A stretch of 12,342 nucleotides of DNA from Alphaproteobacteria bacterium (GTDB lineage: Bacteria > Pseudomonadota > Alphaproteobacteria > RF32 > CAG-239): positions 1 to 12,342 of the forward strand of contig JAFYRQ010000050.1 of the NCBI GenBank assembly GCA_017546885.1. The letters are read 5' to 3'. This document shows positions 7,134-12,342 of the stretch, piece after piece (the stretch's first letter is position 1; each line of letters opens with the position of its first letter). The position numbers were made by a program, and so were the translations under genes. The notes beneath the pieces are model-generated. The model saw nothing but the letters and a program-made list of their open reading frames with translations, did no database searches and was not told the origin of the DNA.

Positions 7134-8031
7134 AAAAGGCAATAATGTAAACGGCTGGTTGATAATTGACAAACCGCAAGGGATGGGTTCTACCCAAGTT
7201 GTCAATTTCACCCGCCGTTTTTTTAATGCTAAAAAAAATGGTCATGCCGGGACTCTTGACCCTTTTGCTACCGGTGTTTTACCCATTGCATTCGGTGAAG
7301 GAACAAAACTCATCGATTTTATAACCGATGGCGACAAAGAATATGAATTTACACTTTCTTTCGGTTCCGAAACGGATTCGTCCGATTGCACGGGAAATAT
7401 AACCGTCAGCGGAGGGAAAACACCTACAAAAGAAGAAATCATCTCGGTTATTCCGAATTTTATCGGTAAAATAAAACAAACACCTCCGGCATTTTCAGCA
7501 ATAAAAATCAACGGACAAAGAGCCTATGATTTAGCAAGAAAGGGAGAAGACGTATCAATTCCCGAAAGAGAAATTGAAGTTTTCGGATTAGAACTTACAG
7601 ATACAAAAGACAATCTTGCATTTTTTAGAGTTCAATGTTCAAAAGGAACTTATGTTCGCAGTTTAGGCAGAGATATTGCCCACTCACTGAACACTTATGG
7701 TCATTTAACCGAATTGAGGCGCACAAAATGCGGACTTTTTACAATCAACGATACGATTTTACTGGAAAAATTAAAAAATTTAGTATATGTTGAGCAAGCT
7801 AACGAATTTTTGCTTCCGTTAGAAACCTCTCTGCGCGACATCGCGGTTATGGCTGTTTCGGAAGCAGATGCTGAAAAACTCAAACACGGACAAGCATTGA
7901 GCCCAAAAGTATGGGAAGGAAAATTTCCTCTCCAAACAATGGTAGCAACAACTTGTAACGGAGTTTTAACAGCGATGGTACTCGTCGAAGAAACAAGACT
8001 TTCTCCGATTCGGGTTTTTAATTTAACTTAA
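7123..8031 (+). CDS. truB: tRNA pseudouridine(55) synthase TruB
   Basis: TruB converts uridine 55 of the T-loop of most tRNAs to pseudouridine and also acts as a tRNA chaperone. The 302-residue protein begins with GWLIIDKPQGMGS (11-23). The catalytic motif GHAGTLDPFATGVLP spans 40-54, with Asp46 as the expected nucleophile. Further family motifs are KEYEF after GDG, the PPAFSAIKINGQRAYDLAR block, and CSKGTYVRSLGRDIA. The last about 70 residues form the smaller C-terminal domain found in bacterial TruB. The start ATG overlaps the end of rbfA by 11 bases, and only weak Shine-Dalgarno matches precede it, so translation probably depends on ribosomes finishing rbfA. The rpsO start lies 20 bases after its stop. 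Confidence 0.96.
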   Translation: MKHKKGNNVNGWLIIDKPQGMGSTQVVNFTRRFFNAKKNGHAGTLDPFATGVLPIAFGEGTKLIDFITDGDKEYEFTLSFGSETDSSDCTGNITVSGGKTPTKEEIISVIPNFIGKIKQTPPAFSAIKINGQRAYDLARKGEDVSIPEREIEVFGLELTDTKDNLAFFRVQCSKGTYVRSLGRDIAHSLNTYGHLTELRRTKCGLFTINDTILLEKLKNLVYVEQANEFLLPLETSLRDIAVMAVSEADAEKLKHGQALSPKVWEGKFPLQTMVATTCNGVLTAMVLVEETRLSPIRVFNLT

Positions 8032-8051
8032 TTAATATAAGGAAAATAAAG

Positions 8052-8321
8052 ATGTCGATTACAAAAGAAGTAAAAGATGAATTAGTAAAAACTTATGGTT
8101 TGAGCGAAGGCGATACAGGTTCTCCTGAAGTTCAAATTGCTATTTGGACAACTCGTATCAACAACTTGATTGAGCACTTCAATACTCACCGTAAAGATCT
8201 GCACTCTCGTTTAGGTTTGATGAAAATGGTTTCTAAACGTCGTCACTTGTTAGACTATCTCAAAGCTAAAGACGAAAACAGATATAAAGAAATCATCAAA
8301 AAACTTAACATTCGTAGATAA
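8052..8321 (+). CDS. rpsO: 30S ribosomal protein S15
   Basis: S15 is a primary 16S rRNA-binding protein that organises the central domain of the 30S subunit and contributes a bridge to the 50S subunit. The 89 residues are exactly the usual length. Diagnostic segments are GDTGSPEVQIA (20-30), the TRINNLIEHFNTHRKDLHSR block, and GLMKMVSKRRHLLDYLK. AAGGAAA at 8039-8045 is the ribosome binding site. The gene is followed by a terminator-like hairpin and then pnp, the same order as in E. coli and many other proteobacteria. In E. coli, S15 represses its own translation by binding its leader; here only 20 bases separate truB and rpsO, so any such site would have to include coding sequence. Confidence 0.97.
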   Translation: MSITKEVKDELVKTYGLSEGDTGSPEVQIAIWTTRINNLIEHFNTHRKDLHSRLGLMKMVSKRRHLLDYLKAKDENRYKEIIKKLNIRR

Positions 8322-8330
8322 GTTTTTGAA

Positions 8331-8366
8331 CATTGCGGGGCGACACGGTCCCGCAATGCTTTTATT
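8331..8366 (+). terminator. Hairpin between rpsO and pnp, probable partial terminator
   Basis: Perfect nine-base arms CATTGCGGG (8331-8339) and CCCGCAATG (8350-8358) can extend by a G-T and a C-G pair into the ten-base loop. CTTTTATT follows. The T-tract is broken, so termination may be incomplete. In E. coli the rpsO-pnp junction likewise carries a terminator that lets some transcripts read into pnp and leaves a stabilised rpsO mRNA 3' end. Confidence 0.7.
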
Positions 8367-8370
8367 AAAT

Positions 8371-8391
8371 CCTTATCATAACAAGGTAAGG
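8371..8391 (+). promoter_or_regulatory. Small hairpin in the pnp leader
   Basis: CCTTATC (8371-8377) pairs with GGTAAGG (8385-8391) through seven pairs including one T-G wobble, with loop ATAACAA. It lies 40 bases before the pnp start. In E. coli, PNPase represses its own mRNA after RNase III cuts a leader hairpin. This one is too short to be an ordinary RNase III substrate alone, so a similar role is only a possibility. TATATA at 8397-8402 might be a -10 element of a pnp promoter, but no good -35 accompanies it. Confidence 0.35.
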
Positions 8392-8431
8392 TGCTGTATA
8401 TAAAGATGTAAAAGATGAAAGGTAATAGAAT

Positions 8432-10561
8432 ATGAATAACTTAAAAGTATCCACTCGTGAAATTGAATGGGGCGGACGCAAACTTATCCTCGAAACCGGA
8501 AAAGTTGCAAAACAAGCCACCGGTTCCGTAATCGCCACATACGGCGAAACAAAAGTTTTAGCAACCGTATGTGCGGCTAAAGAAGTTAAAGAAGATCAAG
8601 ATTTCTTCCCTTTAACTGTTAATTATCAGGAAAAATATTATGCCACAGGTAAAATTCCTGGTGGTTTTATGAAAAGAGAAAGCAAGCCTTCCGAACACGA
8701 AGTTTTAGTTTCTCGTTTAATTGATCGTCCGATTCGTCCTTTGTTCCCGGATGCTTTTAAGAACGAAGTTCAAATTATATGTACCGTTTTAGGCCATGAC
8801 CAAAAAACAACCTCTGATGTTGTTGCAATGTTAGCCGCTTCTGCAGCTTTAGCTGTTTCCGGTATTCCGTTTTTAGGCCCTATCGGAGCTGCCAAAATCG
8901 GTTATAAAGACGGCCAATACATCTTAAACCCGACCATTGAAGAACAAAAAGAATCTGATTTGGAATTGACTGTTGCAGGTACCAAAGAAGGTGTTTTAAT
9001 GGTTGAATCCGAAGCTAACGAACTTTCGGAAGAAACAATGCTCGGTGCCGTTATGTTCGGCTTTAACAGTTTCCAACCAATCATTGACATGATTAATGAT
9101 TTGGCAAAAGAAGCAGGAAAACCTGCTTGGGAAGCTCCGGTATTTCCGAAAGAATTTGATGAAATGTACGAACGTATCGCCAAAGATTATCGTGCAAAAT
9201 ATGAAACAGCATTTACAGAAACCAACAAATTAGCTCGCGGAACATTAGTTGGTCAAATTGATGAAGAAATTAAAGCAACCATTGATCCCGAAAACGAATT
9301 TGAAAACAGATATTTGTTAGATGTTTTAGAAAAAATCAAACATGTAGTTGTTAGAGAAAAAGTGCTTAACACCGGTCATCGTATTGACGGCCGTGATACC
9401 AAAACCGTTCGTCCGATTTGGTGTGAAGTTGACACTTTGCCAACATCTCACGGCTCTGCTATTTTCACACGTGGCGAAACACAAGCTTTGGTTGTTACAA
9501 CTCTCGGCACAGGTGAAGATGCTCAAATTGTTGACGGTTTGATGAGTGAATATAAACAAGAATTTATGCTTAACTATAATTTCCCGCCGTTTTCTGTCGG
9601 TGAATGCGGTCGTGTAGGTTCACCCGGACGGCGTGAAAACGGTCACGGTAAATTGGCATGGAGAGCTATTCACCCAATGTTACCGAAAGATAAAGATGCT
9701 TTCCCATACACTATTCGTGTAGTTTCCGAAATTATGGAATCAAACGGTTCTTCTTCAATGGCTACCGTTTGCGGAACAACATTGTCATTAATGGCAGCAG
9801 GTGTTCCTATGGCAAAACCGGTTGCAGGTATTGCAATGGGCTTAATTAAGGAAGACGATGGCCGTGTTGCCATTTTGACTGATATTTTAGGTGATGAAGA
9901 CCACCTCGGGGATATGGACTTCAAAGTAGCCGGAACAAAAGACGGTGTTACTGCTTTGCAAATGGACATCAAAATCACTTCAATCACTGAAGAAATTATG
10001 AAAAATGCTTTAGCTCAAGCTCATGAAGGTCGCATCCACATTTTAGGCGAAATGGCAAAGGCTATTGCAGAACCTCGCAAAGAAGTTGCTCCGACCGCTC
10101 CACGTATTATCGCTATTAAGATTCCGGTTGATAAAATTCGTGAAGTTATCGGTTCAGGCGGAAAAGTTATCCGTGAAATCACTGAAAAAACCAATTCAAA
10201 AATTGACATCAGTGAAGACGGTGTTATCCATATTGCAACAGTTAACAGTGCAGACGGTCAAGCAGCTCTTGATTGGATTATGGGAATTGTTGCCGAACCT
10301 GAAGAAGGACATATTTATCACGGAACAATTACCAAAATTATGGATTTTGGTGCATTTGTTCGCTTTATAGGTACAACCGAAGGATTAGTTCATATTTCAG
10401 AAGTTAAAAATGAACGCATCGCTTCTGTTTCTGATTTCTATAAAGAAGGCGATAAAATTTGGGTTAAATGCTTGGGTACCGACAATCGCGGTAAAATAAA
10501 ACTCTCTGCAAAAAGAGTGAACCAAGAAACCGGTGAAGATTTGGAAAAATCCGAACAATAA
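8432..10561 (+). CDS. pnp: Polyribonucleotide nucleotidyltransferase (PNPase)
   Basis: PNPase degrades RNA from the 3' end with phosphate, releasing nucleoside diphosphates, and can run in reverse to add tails. It works as a trimer and often within the RNA degradosome. The 709 residues match the family. Domain order is first RNase PH-like domain (about 10-145), helical linker domain (about 240-310), second RNase PH-like domain (about 315-545) with the catalytic DILGDEDHLGDMDFK segment, where Asp490, Asp496 and Lys498 correspond to Asp486, Asp492 and Lys494 of E. coli, KH domain with GSGG at 574-577, and S1 domain at about 626-694. SPGRRENGHG at 397-406 is the phosphate-site region. AAAGG at 8418-8422 is the ribosome binding site. 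It is the last gene of the operon, closed by the terminator at 10568-10598. Confidence 0.97.
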   Translation: MNNLKVSTREIEWGGRKLILETGKVAKQATGSVIATYGETKVLATVCAAKEVKEDQDFFPLTVNYQEKYYATGKIPGGFMKRESKPSEHEVLVSRLIDRPIRPLFPDAFKNEVQIICTVLGHDQKTTSDVVAMLAASAALAVSGIPFLGPIGAAKIGYKDGQYILNPTIEEQKESDLELTVAGTKEGVLMVESEANELSEETMLGAVMFGFNSFQPIIDMINDLAKEAGKPAWEAPVFPKEFDEMYERIAKDYRAKYETAFTETNKLARGTLVGQIDEEIKATIDPENEFENRYLLDVLEKIKHVVVREKVLNTGHRIDGRDTKTVRPIWCEVDTLPTSHGSAIFTRGETQALVVTTLGTGEDAQIVDGLMSEYKQEFMLNYNFPPFSVGECGRVGSPGRRENGHGKLAWRAIHPMLPKDKDAFPYTIRVVSEIMESNGSSSMATVCGTTLSLMAAGVPMAKPVAGIAMGLIKEDDGRVAILTDILGDEDHLGDMDFKVAGTKDGVTALQMDIKITSITEEIMKNALAQAHEGRIHILGEMAKAIAEPRKEVAPTAPRIIAIKIPVDKIREVIGSGGKVIREITEKTNSKIDISEDGVIHIATVNSADGQAALDWIMGIVAEPEEGHIYHGTITKIMDFGAFVRFIGTTEGLVHISEVKNERIASVSDFYKEGDKIWVKCLGTDNRGKIKLSAKRVNQETGEDLEKSEQ

Positions 10562-10567
10562 AAAAAT

Positions 10568-10598
10568 AAAAAGGTGTTTCTCCGGAAACACCTTTTTT
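10568..10598. terminator. Bidirectional intrinsic terminator after pnp
   Basis: AAAAAGGTGTTTC (10568-10580) pairs with GAAACACCTTTTT, loop TCCG, followed by T on the plus strand. The A-rich left flank becomes a T-tract on the minus strand, so the same hairpin can end both pnp and the convergent gene whose stop codon lies at 10614. It ends the nusA operon. Confidence 0.9.
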
Positions 10599-10613
10599 AA
10601 TACCTGATAGGTT

Positions 10614-10949
10614 CTAGAGCAATACAACAGCTCCCAAAATCAACAGTAAAAATATCACACCGATAATGAGACACATTCTGTCTCTTTTTATCATCATGAG
10701 TTTCTCCTGCTCTAGGTCACTGCGAGAAATGATGTATTCATCGTTACGATAGACGTAAACATAAACCTCATCTCCTTCTTTGAGTTCCAAGTCGTCTTCC
10801 CAAAAATCAGCAGACCTGACGGTAATACTCAAACCATCCTCAAAGGTCAGCTTGTAAGCATCAACAACTTTTTCTTCAATCCAACCTTCGGCACATTTTG
10901 TAACTTTGTGCTTAAAAAGCTCTTCAACTTTAATAATCTTTCGTTTCAT
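10614..10949 (-). CDS. Small protein with a C-terminal membrane anchor, function unknown
   Basis: From the ATG at 10949 the product has 111 residues, starting MKRKIIKVEELFKHKV. Residues 1-85 are polar and look beta-rich, with alternating strands (EKVVDAYKLTFEDGLSITV, then DEVYVYVYRNDEYIIS), suggesting a small barrel. Residues 92-111 (starting MCLIIGVIFLLL) form one hydrophobic helix ending at the very C-terminus, right after the basic patch KRDR. By the positive-inside rule the N-terminal domain stays in the cytoplasm, making this a tail-anchored protein. I know no family for it. An in-frame ATG at 10976 would add nine residues, but it lies within the -10 element of a strong promoter, so I reject it. 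No Shine-Dalgarno sequence precedes either start. It converges on pnp and diverges from hppA. Confidence 0.75.
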   Translation of the reverse strand: MKRKIIKVEELFKHKVTKCAEGWIEEKVVDAYKLTFEDGLSITVRSADFWEDDLELKEGDEVYVYVYRNDEYIISRSDLEQEKLMMIKRDRMCLIIGVIFLLLILGAVVLL

Positions 10950-10974
10950 ATCAATAATTTTTAATGTCGCTAAC

Positions 10975-11003
10975 ATACTAAAATAAATTAATATTTATGT
11001 CAA
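10975..11003 (-). promoter_or_regulatory. Strong promoter of the tail-anchored protein gene
   Basis: On the minus strand a perfect -35 TTGACA (11003-10998), a 17-base spacer and TAGTAT (10980-10975) fit sigma-70 rules. Transcription would begin near 10967, leaving an 18-base AT-rich leader before the ATG at 10949. The -10 hexamer overlaps the upstream ATG (10976-10974), which therefore cannot be in this transcript. The left-edge gene uses the same TAGTAT hexamer at the same spacing. Confidence 0.75.
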
Positions 11004-11013
11004 TTACATAAAA

Positions 11014-11043
11014 AAACGAATCCGATTTGCACAATATTCGTTT
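11014..11043. repeat. Inverted repeat AAACGAAT/ATTCGTTT between divergent genes
   Basis: AAACGAAT (11014-11021) and its exact complement ATTCGTTT (11036-11043) are separated by 14 bases. The repeat lies between the promoter of the small minus-strand gene and hppA. It could be a dyad operator. On the minus strand it is followed by seven T, so it might also be a weak terminator. The AT-rich arms make either reading uncertain. Confidence 0.4.
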
Positions 11044-11049
11044 ATTACC

Positions 11050-11078
11050 TTGAAATAATATTTTTTAAGTTGTAGGTT
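11050..11078 (+). promoter_or_regulatory. Candidate hppA promoter
   Basis: TTGAAA (11050-11055), a 17-base spacer and TAGGTT (11073-11078) would place the transcription start near 11085, about 40 bases before the hppA ATG. The -10 matches consensus at only three positions, so this is a weak call. Confidence 0.3.
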
Positions 11079-11094
11079 AAAGATATTAAGTTGT
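11065..11094 (+). repeat. Direct repeat TTAAGTTGT upstream of hppA
   Basis: The nine-base word TTAAGTTGT occurs at 11065-11073 and 11086-11094. The copies are 21 bases apart, two helical turns, so both face the same side of the DNA. They flank the probable start of hppA transcription and could be a regulator's binding sites. Chance is possible in such AT-rich DNA. Confidence 0.35.
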
Positions 11095-11123
11095 TTAACA
11101 TAAACATTTTAAGGAAGGAAATT

Positions 11124-12342
11124 ATGCAATTTTTAAAAAAATTATGCTCTGTTGCATCTGCATCAGTGCTGTTTTTATGCAGCTTTGTTACCGGTGCGGC
11201 AGCCTCTGAAATTGATTTAAAAATCCCGTCATTAGATGTTGATTACAATTTTTGGGGACATACAATTACCGGATCTCAAATTCTTTTATACGGATTAATC
11301 ATTTGCGGATTCGGTTTTATTTTCGGATTATACGAATTTTTCAAAATCAAAAAAATGCCGGTTCATAAATCTATGGCCAACATGGCTGCTCTTATTTATG
11401 AAACTTGCAAAACTTATATGAAACAACAAGCTGTTTTGTTGGTTATTTTAGAAGCCTTCATCGCAGTTTGCATTTTCTATTATTTCTTCGGACTAAACGG
11501 AACTCCGTTACCTATGGTACTCAACATTTTGTTGTGGTCAGTTTTGGGTATTCTCGGTTCGTTTGCCGTTGCATGGTTTGGTATGCGTATTAATACTTAT
11601 GCAAACTCTCGCACAGCTTTTGCATCATTAAAGGGGAAAGCTTTTCCGGTAATGGCACTTCCTTTACAGTCAGGTATGTCTATCGGTGTTTTGCTTATTT
11701 GCGTAGAACTCGTTATGATGATTTTCATTCTTTTATTCATTCCGAGAGAAAACGCCGGCGCTTGCTTTGTCGGTTTTGCAATCGGTGAATCTTTAGGTGC
11801 ATCTGCACTACGTATTTGTGGCGGTATATTTACCAAAATTGCCGACATCGGCGCAGACTTAATGAAAATCATCTTCAAAATTGATGAAGACGATGCTCGT
11901 AACCCGGGTGTCATTGCCGATTGTACAGGCGATAACGCAGGCGATTCCGTAGGTCCGACTGCTGACGGTTTTGAAACATACGGTGTTACCGGTGTTGCTC
12001 TTATCAGCTTTATCGTTTTAGCTGCCGGTATGGTGTATGCTCCGGACGGAGAACTCTCTCTGATGGCAAACGGTATTGATATTCAAGCTCGCCTTATCGT
12101 ATGGATTTTTGCCATGAGATTGATGATGGTTTTAACCTCTATCATTTCTTATTTGGTTAATAGCAAAATAGCTAAAATATTATTCGGAAACAAACAAGAC
12201 TTCGATTTTGAAACTCCCTTGACATCTTTAGTATGGATTACTTCCGTATTATCTATTGCCGTTACATTTGCTATTTCATACATTATGATTGGTGATATGG
12301 GTGAAGATTTGTGGTGGAAACTTTCGGTTATCATCAGTTGCG
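11124..12342 (+). CDS. hppA: Membrane-bound ion-translocating pyrophosphatase (3' end missing)
   Basis: This enzyme hydrolyses cytoplasmic pyrophosphate and pumps H+ and/or Na+ out through the membrane. The 406 codons seen are about half the family length. GGAAGG at 11113-11118 supports the ATG. Residues 1-28 look like a cleavable signal peptide (LKK, hydrophobic core, AAAS), followed by an outside loop and then multiple membrane helices. Family residues present include Arg230, the GGIFTK loop (233-238), Asp241, Asp245, Glu255, Asp266, GDNAGD (269-274) and ADGFETY (280-286). The canonical DX7KXE motif after Asp241 is altered: the segment Asp241-Glu255 is one residue shorter than usual, Lys248 may replace the motif Lys, and its Glu is missing. 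The residues that decide K+ dependence lie beyond the window, so the pumped ion cannot be assigned. It is probably transcribed from its own promoter. Confidence 0.9.
   Translation, partial: MQFLKKLCSVASASVLFLCSFVTGAAASEIDLKIPSLDVDYNFWGHTITGSQILLYGLIICGFGFIFGLYEFFKIKKMPVHKSMANMAALIYETCKTYMKQQAVLLVILEAFIAVCIFYYFFGLNGTPLPMVLNILLWSVLGILGSFAVAWFGMRINTYANSRTAFASLKGKAFPVMALPLQSGMSIGVLLICVELVMMIFILLFIPRENAGACFVGFAIGESLGASALRICGGIFTKIADIGADLMKIIFKIDEDDARNPGVIADCTGDNAGDSVGPTADGFETYGVTGVALISFIVLAAGMVYAPDGELSLMANGIDIQARLIVWIFAMRLMMVLTSIISYLVNSKIAKILFGNKQDFDFETPLTSLVWITSVLSIAVTFAISYIMIGDMGEDLWWKLSVIISC

Noticed and set aside
11405..11914. Other-frame ORFs within hppA
   Set aside because: They are shadows of the hppA reading frame, which carries the family motifs continuously from 11124 to the window edge.

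Overview
The window most likely comes from an AT-rich alphaproteobacterium (roughly 40% G+C by eye). The gene order rimP-nusA-ylxR-infB-rbfA-truB-rpsO-pnp on one strand, the YlxR protein fused to an L7Ae-like domain and the NusA with two C-terminal helical repeats are all typical of that class. The low G+C fits host-associated or gut alphaproteobacterial lineages, but that narrower placement is inference. There are no tRNA or rRNA genes, insertion sequences, CRISPR arrays or phage genes.

Layout. Positions 1-1385 hold the first 461 codons of a minus-strand gene that runs off the left edge. It encodes a soluble, probably all-helical protein that I do not recognise, with a clear ribosome binding site and an extended -10 promoter. 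The divergent intergenic region (1386-1555) also holds a strong intrinsic-terminator hairpin just in front of rimP, with no upstream plus-strand gene to terminate, so it looks like an attenuator. Positions 1556-10561 are the transcription/translation operon: ribosome maturation (rimP, rbfA), transcription elongation and termination (nusA), an RNA-binding partner (ylxR), translation initiation (infB), tRNA pseudouridylation (truB), ribosomal protein S15 (rpsO) and the RNA-degrading phosphorylase PNPase (pnp). Genes are tightly packed, with nusA/ylxR and rbfA/truB overlapping. A second terminator-like hairpin followed by a smaller hairpin separates rpsO from pnp.

A bidirectional terminator (10568-10598) closes the operon and faces a small convergent minus-strand gene (10614-10949) for a probable C-tail-anchored membrane protein of unknown function. 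Its promoter overlaps the longest possible start codon and so argues for the shorter start. Divergent from it, at 11124 and running off the right edge, is a membrane-bound ion-pumping pyrophosphatase (hppA). Its N-terminus looks like a signal peptide, and its catalytic-loop motif differs from the textbook DX7KXE pattern.

The operon genes serve a common purpose: making transcripts, maturing the 30S subunit, starting translation and turning RNA over. I found no convincing new multi-gene system. The places most worth a second look are the orphan gene at the left edge, the two operon attenuator candidates, the tail-anchored protein and the divergent pyrophosphatase.
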